The position numbers were made by a program, and so were the translations under genes. Below the pieces are notes generated by a model that was not told the DNA's origin, ran no database searches, and worked only from the letters and a program-made list of their open reading frames with translations. Source: Streptomyces sp. NBC_00878 (GTDB lineage Bacteria > Actinomycetota > Actinomycetes > Streptomycetales > Streptomycetaceae). From it: a stretch of 64,000 bases of DNA. How positions within the stretch are numbered: position 1 is the stretch's first letter; each line of letters begins with the position of its first letter. Shown piece after piece: positions 41,411-49,303 of this stretch. The stretch is taken from the NCBI RefSeq assembly GCF_026341515.1, contig NZ_JAPEOK010000001.1:6510001-6574000 (forward strand), written 5' to 3'.

Positions 41411-41766
41411 GATCACTCCTGGCATGGTCCGGTCATTCAGGTCGGTGAATGCGGACCAGTGGAGTGGGAGCCGAATTCCGCGCGGCTACGCATTGGTTAA
41501 TCGCCTGTTGCCTGCCTCTCCTTCGGGGGTGCCCCTGCTGTGAGAACGGGCGACAACGGCGTCATTCCATGCATTGCGACTGTGAAGAACTCGCGCACAC
41601 GGCACGGCAATTCCACCACATTGCTCGAAAGCGATTCGAACCAATTGGAGAGAAGAGGTGCAGGGCATATGCCGGGCAAGCAGCAAGCAGCAAGCAGCAA
41701 GCAGCAAGCAGCAAGCGGAAAGCGGAAAGCCGCGAGTCGCCCGTCGCGGTCAGGTGGCCGCAGCGG
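41411..41766. promoter_or_regulatory. Gene-free interval between copper operon and UDP-glucose dehydrogenase gene
   Basis: No gene is supported here. Next to the copper operon start is an imperfect palindrome, TGGTCCGG-TCATTCA against TGAATG-CGGACCA (41425-41458), a candidate operator. The AT-richer middle holds no obvious promoter I can name. The end has the heptanucleotide repeat at 41676-41716. Confidence 0.5.
41676..41716. repeat. Heptanucleotide tandem repeat
   Basis: GCAAGCA five times plus GCAAGC, followed by two GGAAAGC-like units, just after the stop of the UDP-glucose dehydrogenase gene on the - strand. A 7-bp unit would shift frame if coding, which supports that the region is non-coding. 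Confidence 0.9.
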
Positions 41767-43110
41767 TTAGGCGGCGGGTCGCCCCATCGCCCGGTACGTC
41801 CAGCCCGCCGCCCGCCACACGGCGGGGTCGAGCGCGTTGCGGCCGTCCAGCAGGACGCGGTCCGTCACGGCCTCGCCGAGCACCGCCGGGTCCAGTTCGC
41901 GGAACTCGCGCCACTCGGTGAGGTGCAGGACGGCATGGGCCCCGCGTACGGCCTCCGCGGCCGTTTCCGCATACGCCAGCGTCGGAAAGAGCCGTCGGGC
42001 GTTGTTCATGCCCTTGGGGTCGTAGACCGTGACCTGGCCGCCCTGGAGGTGAATCTGCCCCGCGACATTCAGCGCGGGCGAATCGCGGACGTCGTCCGAA
42101 TCCGGCTTGAACGTGGCGCCGAGTACCGCGACCCGCTTCCCGAGGAAGGAACCGCCGCCCAGTGCCTCGCGCGTCATTTCCACCATCTGGCCGCGGCGCC
42201 GCATATTGATGGAGTCGATCTCGCGCAGGAAGGTGAGCGCCTGGTCGGCGCCCAGCTCACCGGCGCGTGCCATGAACGCGCGAATGTCCTTGGGTAGACA
42301 GCCGCCGCCGAAGCCGATGCCCGCACGCAGGAACTTCTTCCCGATCCGGTCGTCGTACCCGATCGCCTCCGCGAGCTTCACGACGTCGCCGCCGGCGGCC
42401 TCGCAGACCTCGGCCATGGCGTTGATGAAGGAGATCTTGGTGGCGAGGAAGGAGTTCGCGGCGGTCTTCACCAGCTCGGCGGTCGGGAAGTCGGTCACCA
42501 CGAAGGGTGAGCCCTCGGCCATCGGCGTGGCGTACACCTCGCGCAGCAGCTTCTCGGCGCGCTCGCTGCGGACGCCGGCCACGATGCGGTCGGGGTGCAG
42601 GGTGTCCTGGACGGCGAAGCCCTCGCGCAGGAACTCGGGGTTCCAGGCAAGCTCGACCTCCTCGCCGGCGGGGGCGAGTTCGACGAGCGTACGGGCCAGC
42701 CGTTCGGCCGACCCGACGGGCACGGTGGACTTGCCGACGACGAGGGCGGGGCCCGTCAGATGGGGGGCGAGGGAGGCGAAGGCGGCGTCGACGTACGACA
42801 TGTCGCACGCGTACTCGCCGTGCTTCTGCGGGGTGTTCACGCAGACGAAGTGGATGTCGCCGAACTCCGCGACCTCGGCCCAGTCCATGGTGAACCGCAG
42901 CCGCCCGCTGGACCCCTCGATCCCGGCGACGTGCTTGCCGAGCAGCTCTTCGAGCCCCGGCTCGTACATCGGAACCTCGGCCCGTTGGAGCATCTCGATC
43001 TTCTCGGGGACGACGTCGAGCCCCAGCACCTCGAACCCGAGCTCGGCCATGGCCGCGGCGTGGGTGGCGCCGAGATAGCCGGTGCCGATCACGGTGATCT
43101 TGAGGGCCAT
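41767..43110 (-). CDS. UDP-glucose 6-dehydrogenase
   Basis: A 447-residue NAD-dependent sugar-nucleotide dehydrogenase oxidising UDP-glucose to UDP-glucuronate. The Rossmann motif VIGTGYLGATHAAAMAELG is at residues 6-24, the catalytic cysteine in GIGFGGGCLPKDIRAFM (about 255), and the C-terminal NAD/UDP-sugar domain has GATFKPDSDDVRDSPAL. ATG 43110 has CAGGAGT upstream. UDP-glucuronate can feed cell-wall teichuronic polymers, which fits the LCP genes to the right; GDP-mannose or UDP-N-acetyl sugars are alternative substrates of the family. Confidence 0.93.
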   Translation of the reverse strand: MALKITVIGTGYLGATHAAAMAELGFEVLGLDVVPEKIEMLQRAEVPMYEPGLEELLGKHVAGIEGSSGRLRFTMDWAEVAEFGDIHFVCVNTPQKHGEYACDMSYVDAAFASLAPHLTGPALVVGKSTVPVGSAERLARTLVELAPAGEEVELAWNPEFLREGFAVQDTLHPDRIVAGVRSERAEKLLREVYATPMAEGSPFVVTDFPTAELVKTAANSFLATKISFINAMAEVCEAAGGDVVKLAEAIGYDDRIGKKFLRAGIGFGGGCLPKDIRAFMARAGELGADQALTFLREIDSINMRRRGQMVEMTREALGGGSFLGKRVAVLGATFKPDSDDVRDSPALNVAGQIHLQGGQVTVYDPKGMNNARRLFPTLAYAETAAEAVRGAHAVLHLTEWREFRELDPAVLGEAVTDRVLLDGRNALDPAVWRAAGWTYRAMGRPAA

Positions 43111-43227
43111 GGGGACTCCTGGGGTATCCGTCCGGGGTGCGCTGACCGAGCATAGTCGGGGCTTGTTCGAGGGCTTCACCGGGCAGTTTTCCCCTTGTCG
43201 CCAAGCTCACGTACCACTCCCGTGGGC

Positions 43228-43262
43228 GGGCCCCTAAAATTTGGGTTACTTAACGGTAATTA
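43228..43262. promoter_or_regulatory. AT-rich divergent promoter patch with palindromes
   Basis: Between the UDP-glucose dehydrogenase and acyl-CoA dehydrogenase genes, an unusually AT-rich stretch contains CCTAAAATTTGGG and TTAC-TTAACG-GTAA, both inverted repeats. It is a likely promoter and operator for the acyl-CoA dehydrogenase gene. Confidence 0.4.
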
Positions 43263-43299
43263 GCGTCAGCATCACAGTGTCTTTGGAGCGTGAGAGACC

Positions 43300-44457
43300 T
43301 TGGCCGGATCGGCTGATTTCGACCTGTACCGTCCGTCCGAGGAGCACGACATGCTCCGCGACGCGATCCGTTCACTGTCCGAGGCGAAGATCGCGCCGTA
43401 CGCCGCGGCGGTGGACGAGGAAGCCCGCTTCCCCCAGGAGGCCCTGGACGCCCTGGTCTCCTCCGACCTGCACGCCGTGCACGTACCGGAGGCGTACGGC
43501 GGCGCGGGCGCGGACGCACTGGCGACGGTGATCGTGATCGAGGAGGTGGCGCGCGTCTGTGCCAGCTCCTCCCTGATCCCGGCGGTGAACAAGCTGGGCT
43601 CGCTCCCGGTGATCCTCTCGGGCTCCGAGGCGCTGAAGAAGAAGTACATGACACCGCTGGCCAAGGGCGACGGCATGTTCTCGTACTGCCTCTCCGAGCC
43701 GGACGCGGGCTCGGACGCGGCGGGCATGAAGACGAAGGCGGTCCGGGACGGCGACTTCTACGTCCTGAACGGCGTGAAGCGCTGGATCACGAACGCGGGC
43801 GTGTCCGAGTACTACACGGTGATGGCGGTGACGGACCCCGAGAAGCGCTCGAAGGGCATCTCGGCCTTCGTCGTCGAGAAGTCGGACGAGGGCGTCTCCT
43901 TCGGCGCTCCGGAGAAGAAGCTCGGCATCAAGGGCAGCCCGACGCGCGAGGTCTACCTCGACAACGTCCGCATCCCGGCGGACCGCATGATCGGCGAGGA
44001 GGGCACGGGCTTCGCCACGGCGATGAAGACCCTGGACCACACCCGCATCACGATCGCGGCCCAGGCCCTCGGCATCGCGCAAGGGGCTTTGGACTACGCC
44101 AAGGGCTACGTCCAGGAGCGCAAGCAGTTCGGCAAGCCGATCGCCGACTTCCAGGGCATCCAGTTCATGCTGGCCGACATGGCGATGAAGATCGAGGCGG
44201 CCCGCGCCCTGACGTACCAGGCCGCGGCGAAGTCCGAGCGAGGCGACGCGGACCTGACCTTCCAGGGCGCGGCGGCGAAGTGCTTCGCCTCGGACGTGGC
44301 CATGGAGGTCACGACGGACGCGGTCCAGCTGCTGGGCGGGTACGGGTACACGCGGGACTATCCGGTGGAGCGGATGATGCGAGACGCCAAGATCACCCAA
44401 ATCTACGAGGGCACGAACCAGGTCCAGCGGATCGTGATGGCGAGGAACCTTCCGTAG
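43300..44457 (+). CDS. Acyl-CoA dehydrogenase
   Basis: A 385-residue FAD enzyme of fatty-acid or branched-chain acyl-CoA oxidation. Seen: N-terminal helical domain (FDLYRPSEEHDMLRDAIRSL), FSYCLSEPDAGSDAAGMKT and RWITNAGVSEYYTVM of the middle beta domain, and the C-terminal domain with LGGYGYTRDYPVERMMRD and the catalytic glutamate in QIYEGTNQVQR. It uses TTG 43300. A strong terminator follows. Short- to medium-chain specificity is suggested by the position of the glutamate. Confidence 0.96.
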   Translation: MAGSADFDLYRPSEEHDMLRDAIRSLSEAKIAPYAAAVDEEARFPQEALDALVSSDLHAVHVPEAYGGAGADALATVIVIEEVARVCASSSLIPAVNKLGSLPVILSGSEALKKKYMTPLAKGDGMFSYCLSEPDAGSDAAGMKTKAVRDGDFYVLNGVKRWITNAGVSEYYTVMAVTDPEKRSKGISAFVVEKSDEGVSFGAPEKKLGIKGSPTREVYLDNVRIPADRMIGEEGTGFATAMKTLDHTRITIAAQALGIAQGALDYAKGYVQERKQFGKPIADFQGIQFMLADMAMKIEAARALTYQAAAKSERGDADLTFQGAAAKCFASDVAMEVTTDAVQLLGGYGYTRDYPVERMMRDAKITQIYEGTNQVQRIVMARNLP

Positions 44458-44861
44458 CCGAAAGGTCCAGCCGACGGTGAGCGAAAGGTGGAGGCGCTCT
44501 TCGAGTTGCCTCCGCCTTTCTTTTCGCCTTTCCAGCCCGATACCTCGGGGTCGCCCGCTCGGCTCAGCTCGAACCACGTGACCTTGCCCGGCTCCGGCCC
44601 GGCCGCCCGGCTGCCCCATGCCTTCGCGCACCGGCTCACCAGCAGTAGACCGCGCCCCCGTTCCCGGCGCAGGCCCTCGTCCATCGGGCAGGGCAGCGCA
44701 TTGCTGCTGTCCGCGACGCTGACGTGCAGAGTTCCGTCCCGCCAACGCACGTACACGGTCGCGGGACCTGAGGTGTAGCGGTACGCGTTGCCGCACAGCT
44801 CGCTGGTCAGTGACTCGGCGGTGTCCGCGAGATCGGTCAGCGAGTGGCGCGTGAGGATCGA
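44403..44861 (-). pseudogene. Truncated anti-sigma-like ATP-binding protein
   Basis: The frame encodes the C-terminal two thirds of a HATPase_c protein: DTAESLTSELCGNAYRYTSG (N box), DGTLHVSVADSS and RGRGLLLVSRCAKAWG (G box). Homology stops near 44861 at RRSILTRHSLTDL with no ATG, GTG or TTG before it, so the start is gone; only GTG 44756, inside the domain, is available. The downstream end also overruns through the acyl-CoA dehydrogenase terminator. It matches the intact gene at 2134-2556 in layout. Confidence 0.7.
44483..44524. terminator. Rho-independent terminator of the acyl-CoA dehydrogenase gene
   Basis: A 13-bp stem (GAAAGGTGGAGGC, one G-U pair) around a 12-base loop, followed by TTTT, 25 bases after the stop codon at 44457. 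Confidence 0.9.
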
Positions 44862-44983
44862 CCTACGTGGAGGACGACACCCAAGTAGCCGCGTATAAAC
44901 TCATGTTCGACCAGTTGAGGGCCGTGGCCCTTGGCCCGGGGCCGTCGCTGAACCTCATCCAGGGCCTGGCTCAGCGACTCTGA
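44855..44983 (+). pseudogene. 3' remnant of an XRE/DUF5753 regulator gene
   Basis: The frame GSTYVEDDTQVAAYKLMFDQ, then LRAVALGPGPSLNLIQ and a stop at 44981-44983, is the typical C-terminal end of DUF5753 proteins. An in-frame stop at 44852 and the lost homology upstream show that the rest is missing. The fragment abuts the decapitated ATP-binding gene on the other strand, as if one deletion removed both 5' ends and the promoters between. Confidence 0.7.
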
Positions 44984-45000
44984 GCGTGAGCGAGGTGCGC

Positions 45001-45228
45001 GTGTCAGAACCTATGTGGCAGAAGTCCAGCTTCTCCGGCGACGACGCCAACAGGGACTGCGTGGAGGTGGCCACCGCCCCCGGCGGAGGGACACTGCTGC
45101 TGCGCGAGTCCGACGCCCCGGACGCAGTCCTCCGCACGGCACCAGCCTCGCTGCGGGCGCTGCTCGGCGCCGCGCGGTCCGGGCTGTTCGGCACCCCTGC
45201 CGCCTGCGTCAGCCGCTCATCTGACTGA
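45001..45228 (+). CDS. DUF397 domain protein
   Basis: A 75-residue DUF397 protein (WQKSSFSGDDANRDCVEVA, then LLLRESDAP) with GTG 45001 preceded by GCGAGG; GTG 44986 is an alternative. It follows the DUF5753 remnant as in intact modules but has lost its regulator partner, so it may be orphaned. The C-terminus is longer than usual (LLGAARSGLFGTPAACVSRSSD has replaced the typical end). Confidence 0.75.
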   Translation: MSEPMWQKSSFSGDDANRDCVEVATAPGGGTLLLRESDAPDAVLRTAPASLRALLGAARSGLFGTPAACVSRSSD

Positions 45229-45398
45229 GTGGACAGTCCAGTGCGAGAGATCAGTTGCCGATCCGGGCCAGGGTGACCTCTGGCAAGTGATCTTGACCGT
45301 TTGTCAGGCGAGTTCGACTGGTCGGTTCTGTGTCGGCGCTGCCGGTTGATTCGGTAGCTCAGGGACCGTATGTCAGAACTGGGTGGTAGGTATGGGCT

Positions 45399-46025
45399 GT
45401 GGATGCTGATGACTCCCTCTTGCCATCTGCCGATCATCCTGCCGAGATGGCGTTCAGACGCGGGTGCCAGGCCCTGGACTCGGGGGACCGGGAACGCGCA
45501 CGGAGCCTGTTCGAGGAGGCGGTTCGCGGTTCCGGCCCGCAGATGCTCTGGCGCGTGGCCGAGGCATGCCTGGAAACCGACCAAAGCGCATTCTGGATGC
45601 GTCGGGCCGTGGTCTCGGAGAGCGAGCCGGGCGGCATCACGGTAGACCCGGGCGCGCTACGCATCCTGGGGGGCAACGGCGATATGTTTCAACAGTACTG
45701 GGAGATCGCCGTCGAGTCGAACGACCCGGCCCGTGCGGTCGCGGCGCTCACCGCCGCGGAACGCCGCCTGGCGTGCGTGCTCGAGGACGGCCGCGAACTC
45801 TCGCCGGAGGAGGCCGACGATGTCATGGCCGACACCGACCTCTACAGCCCCAACTACGTCGCCGTCGACGAAACGGTCCCCCGCGTGTGGATGGACTGCA
45901 AGGGCGGGATGTTTCCCCACATGGCCCGCACCGCGCTGCGCATCGTGGCAGACGAACTAGTCAAGGCCGGGGTACTGCAAGCACACCTGTTCACCCGTCC
46001 CGCATCGCACCCCTCCGGCAGCTAG
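45399..46025 (+). CDS. Hypothetical protein, probably cut by an IS end
   Basis: A 208-residue protein of unknown function with tetratricopeptide-like helices near the start (AFRRGCQALDSGDRERARSL) and a DVMADTDLYSPNYVAVD stretch later. I see no catalytic motif. Its TAG stop (46023-46025) lies inside a CTAGGGCGTG insertion-sequence end, so the native C-terminus has probably been replaced. Start GTG 45399 is tentative; the interval 45229-45398 before it holds no gene or clear signal. Confidence 0.65.
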   Translation: MDADDSLLPSADHPAEMAFRRGCQALDSGDRERARSLFEEAVRGSGPQMLWRVAEACLETDQSAFWMRRAVVSESEPGGITVDPGALRILGGNGDMFQQYWEIAVESNDPARAVAALTAAERRLACVLEDGRELSPEEADDVMADTDLYSPNYVAVDETVPRVWMDCKGGMFPHMARTALRIVADELVKAGVLQAHLFTRPASHPSGS

Positions 46026-46066
46026 GGCGTGTATCGAAAGCGCCGGTCACAGCCACCCGTTGCTCT
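46022..46066. mobile_element. Solo terminal fragment of the IS5-type element
   Basis: CTAGGGCGTGTATCGAAAGC matches 18 of 20 bases of the right end of the complete element (complement of 47564-47583). The following GGTCACAGCCACCCGTTG resembles the 3' end of its second frame (GGTCATAGCCACTCGTTG at 46658). It lies in inverted orientation to the 47583 end, with a VOC gene and the full transposase between. Confidence 0.75.
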
Positions 46067-46182
46067 GAGGCAGGGGTAAACCGTTACTTCAGCGGTGGAT
46101 GTGGCGAGTACGGTGTGGCTGTGGCCGGTGATCGCGTGCAGCGGCGGCTTACGGAGGCAGACGCGCGGACGCGAAGGAGCGA

Positions 46183-46548
46183 ATGGTGCCAGGCGCTGTA
46201 CTGCGAGGGGTGACTCTGGACTGTGCCGACCCGCAGACGCTGGCGGGCTTCTACGGTGCACTGACCGGGATGCGCGAGCTCTTCAGTACGGACGAGTTCG
46301 TCGCTCTGACGGACGGCTCCGGCTGTGATCTGGGGTTCCAGCGGGTTGACGGATACCGGGCTCCGCAGTGGCCGGGTCAGGACGTGCCACAACAGTTCCA
46401 CCTGGATTTCCGCGCTGACGACCTCGATGCGATGGAAGAGCGGGCGCTGGAACTCGGCGCGGCCAAACCGGACCATCAGCCCGGCGACGGACGCTGGCGG
46501 GTACTCCTGGATCCGGCTGGCCACCCCTTCTGCCTGACGTCTTCCTGA
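46183..46548 (+). CDS. VOC-family protein inside the IS-bounded interval
   Basis: A 121-residue single VOC domain (VLRGVTLDCADPQTLAGFYG, QQFHLDFRADDLDAMEERAL, LLDPAGHPFCLTSS). It is a paralogue of the protein at 35650-36051, particularly at QQFHLD and the DPAGHPFCL end. Members include metallo-enzymes and antibiotic-binding resistance proteins. It lies between a solo IS end (46022) and a complete IS5-type element, so it may have moved as a passenger. ATG 46183 is preceded by GAAGGAG. Confidence 0.82.
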   Translation: MVPGAVLRGVTLDCADPQTLAGFYGALTGMRELFSTDEFVALTDGSGCDLGFQRVDGYRAPQWPGQDVPQQFHLDFRADDLDAMEERALELGAAKPDHQPGDGRWRVLLDPAGHPFCLTSS

Positions 46549-46659
46549 CATCTCCGGCGTTGACAGGTATCCCCCGTCAGACGCCGTAGCGCTCAGGCGT
46601 GGGCGGCGGTTCATCAGCTGCTGGCCGCCTCGGAGAGGGCATGGCGTCGGATGTGCTGG

Positions 46660-47195
46660 TCATAGCCACTCGTTGATTGCCGCTACGAGGACGGTTGCCT
46701 CGTAGCGGACCGCGAGTTTGTCGTACCTTGTGGCCACGGAGCGGTGCCTTTTGAGGCGATTGATGCCGCACTCGACCGCGTGCCGAGCCTTGTAGTCCTC
46801 CGGGTCGAACTTCGGCGGACGGCCGCCGCGGGAGCCGCGTTTCCTTCGGTTGCGGGCCTGGTCGGCCTTGTCCGGGATGGTGCAGCGGATGCCACGTCTG
46901 CGCAGGTAGGAGCGGTTCTTGCGGGAGGCGTACGCCTTGTCGGCGCGCACCCGCCTCGGCCGGGTGCGCGGTCTGCCCGGCCCCAGCCGGGGCACCCTGA
47001 TGCGGCCCAGGACGGCCTCGAATTCCGGGGAGTCCCCGCGCTGCCCGGCGGTGATCACGATGGACATGGGTTTCTGCCCCTGCTCGACGGCGAGGTGCAG
47101 TTTGGTGGTCAGGCCGCCGCGCGAGCGCCCGAGGCCGTGGTCGTCGGGCTCGACTGCGACACCGCCGGGCGGCTCCTTTTGCAGGTCCCCCTTTT
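46660..47195 (-). CDS. IS5-family transposase, second frame (made by -1 frameshift)
   Basis: The frame used after slippage at AAAAGGGGG carries the rest of the DDE domain: [38 protein letters not shown] (second Asp), and [20 protein letters not shown] (catalytic Glu), ending [10 protein letters not shown]. It has no start of its own at the right place, so translation depends on frame shifting from the first frame. No damage is seen; the element may be active. Confidence 0.8.
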
Positions 47196-47534
47196 CCTCG
47201 CTCCGGCGGCGTGCTGGTGGGCCCGGCAGACGGTGGAGTCGACGTTGAGGTCCCAGGTGATCAGGTCCTTGGCATCGGCCCGGGCCTGGAGTTCGGTGAA
47301 GATGCGCTGCCAGGTGCCGTTGCGCTGCCAGCGGCGGAACAGGTCGTACGCCCGGCCCCACGGCCCGTACTCGGCGGGCATGTCCCGCCACGGGATGCCG
47401 GTACGAACCCGGAACCGTATGCCGTCGATCAGCTGCCGCCGGGTCCAGTTCGGTGGCCAGCCGGGCTTCTTGCCCTTCGGCAACAGCAGCTCCAGCACGG
47501 CCCATTGCTCGTCCGTCAGATCTCCACGCGCCAC
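47109..47534 (-). CDS. IS5-family transposase, first frame
   Basis: A 141-codon frame giving the N-terminal domain (DUF4096-type) of an IS5/IS427-like transposase: [40 protein letters not shown] and [20 protein letters not shown], which includes the first catalytic Asp (in VDST). After the A4G5 slip site the frame is no longer conserved and stops at 47109; the homology continues in the other frame. ATG 47534 is the start of both products. Confidence 0.85.
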   Translation of the reverse strand: MARGDLTDEQWAVLELLLPKGKKPGWPPNWTRRQLIDGIRFRVRTGIPWRDMPAEYGPWGRAYDLFRRWQRNGTWQRIFTELQARADAKDLITWDLNVDSTVCRAHQHAAGARKRGTCKRSRPAVSQSSPTTTASGARAAA

Positions 47535-47624
47535 GAATCAAGATCATCTCACGCCCAAGATCCACTTTCGACACACGCCCTAGTGCCGCATCAGGCAACG
47601 TTCGCCCGGTAACCGCCTGGAGCG

Positions 47625-48062
47625 TCAGCTCGTGTTGAGTGGTGCACTCTCCTCAGCGTCGAGCTGGTGGTCCGCCCAGATGTAGCTTTCGGGAAGCAGG
47701 TCGGTGACGGTCACCGTTCGGAGGTCGTCGTCTGTCCCAACGATGACCTTGAGGGCGGGGAAGTAGTCGAGAAGGACTTGGCGGCAGCGGCCGCACGGGG
47801 GCACGAGGCCTCGGTCGCGGTCGCCCACGGCGACGATGGTGTCCAGGTCATAGGCGCCTTGGGCGGCAGCGGCGCCGATGAGGACCAGCTCCGCGCAGGG
47901 GCCTCCGGTGAAGTGATAGGCGTTCACCGCGGTGACGATCCGGCCGTCCCGGGCGCGGGCCGCAGCCGCCATGGTGTGGTTGTCGCCCCGGCAGCGTGTG
48001 GCCGCGACGTGTGCCGCTGCCCGGATCAGTTCGTGGTCGACCTGGTCGGTCTGTGTGGTCAT
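47625..48062 (-). CDS. Blasticidin-S-deaminase-like cytidine deaminase
   Basis: A 145-residue zinc deaminase. The zinc site is CAE in [16 protein letters not shown] (about residues 50-66) and [12 protein letters not shown] (about 88-99). The surrounding sequence ([44 protein letters not shown]) matches my recollection of the fungal blasticidin-S deaminase better than that of housekeeping cytidine deaminases, suggesting inactivation of a nucleoside antibiotic. ATG 48062 has AGGGA upstream; ATG 48077 is an alternative. It lies inside the transposon and ends 18 bases from the left terminal repeat. Confidence 0.85.
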   Translation of the reverse strand: MTTQTDQVDHELIRAAAHVAATRCRGDNHTMAAAARARDGRIVTAVNAYHFTGGPCAELVLIGAAAAQGAYDLDTIVAVGDRDRGLVPPCGRCRQVLLDYFPALKVIVGTDDDLRTVTVTDLLPESYIWADHQLDAEESAPLNTS

Positions 48063-48083
48063 CTTCCCTGCCTTCATGCGGTT

Positions 48084-49217
48084 TCAGGCGATGTTGGCCC
48101 TGTCGACGACTGTGCGTAGGTGCCGGTCGTCGGCATGGCGGTTTCGCCAGATGATGTAGCGGCGGATCATGCTGCCCTGTTCTTTGTGGGTGGCGTGGTC
48201 GGTGCCGTCGAGGGTGAAGTAACGCAGGGCGGTGAACTGGGCTTCTATGCGGTTGAGCCAGGAGCTGTTGGTAGGGGTGTAGGCGATCTCGACATTGTTC
48301 GCCGCGGCCCAGGTACCGACGCGCCGGCACTTCTTCGTGGTCAGGTGCGGGGAGAAGTTGTCACAGACGATCGCGATCCGGACCCCGGGCGGGTAGAGAG
48401 TGCGCAGGTAGCGGCAGAACTCCAGGAACTGGGTGCGCTTCTTGACGGGCTTGATGTGGCCGTAGATCTTGTCCTTGGCCAGGTCCAGGGCGGCGAACAG
48501 GTGCCGTACTCCGCCGTAGCGGTTGTAGGTCGCCCGGCGCCGCCGACGCGGCTCACGGTCGGGGTCCTTGTGCTTGCCGCCGCGTTCGGCCCACTGCTTC
48601 CCGGGGTGGGGCATCAGGTTGAGCGGGCCGAACTCGTCCATGCAGAAGACGATTTCGGGCTCGTTCGCCTCGGGTATGACTTCGCCGTCGGCGATCGCGT
48701 AGAGGTGCTCGACGCGGGCTTTCTTGGCCGCGTAGTCCGGGTCGTGGGAGGTCTTCCAGGTCTTCAGGCGTTGAAAGGAGACGCCTTCCTCGCGGAGCAG
48801 GATGCGCAGGCCCTCGTGGCTGATGTCGTCGATCACCCCCTCGGCGACCAGGAAGTCCGCCAGCTTGGACAGACTCCAGGTGGAAAAGGGCAGGTCGTGC
48901 TCAGCTGGCCTGGACTTCGCGATCTTCTTGATCTCGCGGCGCTCGGGCAGCGTGAACGTCCTGGGCCGCCCGCCCTTGTATTTCGGGTAGAGCGACTCGA
49001 AGCCGTCGGCATTGAAGTTGTGGATCACATCGCGGACCCGGTCGTCGCTGGTGAACGACACTTCGGCGATCTTCGCCACCGGCATGCCTTGCGCGGACAG
49101 CAGAACCATCTGGGCCCGCCGCCAGGTCACCACCGATCCGGCGCCCCTGCGGATGATCCGCAGCAGCCGTCTGCCCTCGTCATCGTCGATCTCCCGGACC
49201 TGAACTCGTTCTGCCAC
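48084..49217 (-). CDS. IS630-family transposase
   Basis: A 377-residue DDE transposase. N-terminal helix-turn-helix: LLRIIRRGAGSVVTWRRAQM, then AKIAEVSFTSDDRVRDVIHN. The catalytic triad is in FCMDEFGPLN, AIVCDNFSPHL and NSSWLNRIEAQF, all present. GTG 49217 is my choice; the frame continues 13 codons upstream toward the right terminal repeat. The deaminase gene follows 21 bases downstream on the same strand and may be transcribed from the transposase promoter. Confidence 0.92.
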   Translation of the reverse strand: MAERVQVREIDDDEGRRLLRIIRRGAGSVVTWRRAQMVLLSAQGMPVAKIAEVSFTSDDRVRDVIHNFNADGFESLYPKYKGGRPRTFTLPERREIKKIAKSRPAEHDLPFSTWSLSKLADFLVAEGVIDDISHEGLRILLREEGVSFQRLKTWKTSHDPDYAAKKARVEHLYAIADGEVIPEANEPEIVFCMDEFGPLNLMPHPGKQWAERGGKHKDPDREPRRRRRATYNRYGGVRHLFAALDLAKDKIYGHIKPVKKRTQFLEFCRYLRTLYPPGVRIAIVCDNFSPHLTTKKCRRVGTWAAANNVEIAYTPTNSSWLNRIEAQFTALRYFTLDGTDHATHKEQGSMIRRYIIWRNRHADDRHLRTVVDRANIA

Positions 49218-49303
49218 GAGAACAGCATGGCCTGCCCGCGCCGCCCGGACCGACACCCGGACGGCGCGTCACAACAGGGCGAACGTTGCCTGCCGCGGCA
49301 CTA

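Larger units (their letters stand above)
46636..47583 (-). mobile_element. IS5-family insertion sequence (IS427-like, two-frame transposase)
   Basis: The right end is CTAGGGCGTGTGTCGAAAGT (complement of 47564-47583); the left end near 46636 (AGGGCATGGCGTCGG) matches it only in part. The transposase is read from two overlapping - strand frames joined by a probable -1 frameshift at AAAAGGGGG (47195-47187). About 950 bases, normal for the group. Confidence 0.85.
47583..49301 (-). mobile_element. IS630/Tc1-mariner-type transposon with a deaminase passenger gene
   Basis: The 25-base terminal inverted repeats (47583-47607 and 49277-49301) differ at two positions. Each end is flanked by TA (47581-47582, 49302-49303), the target duplication expected of IS630/Tc1 elements. 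At 1719 bp it is longer than usual because it holds a deaminase gene beside the transposase gene. The left end abuts the terminal CTAG of the IS5-type element. Confidence 0.88.

Noticed and set aside
41676..41716. Possible CRISPR array
   Set aside because: The repeats are 7 bases and directly tandem without spacers.
41658..41921. A + strand frame reading through the heptanucleotide repeat
   Set aside because: Repetitive Gln/Ala/Ser sequence, then antisense to the UDP-glucose dehydrogenase gene; no start signal.
46636..47583. Treating the two transposase frames as a pseudogene
   Set aside because: The overlap, the -1 relation and the A4G5 site are the normal expression mode of this IS group, and the catalytic residues are intact.
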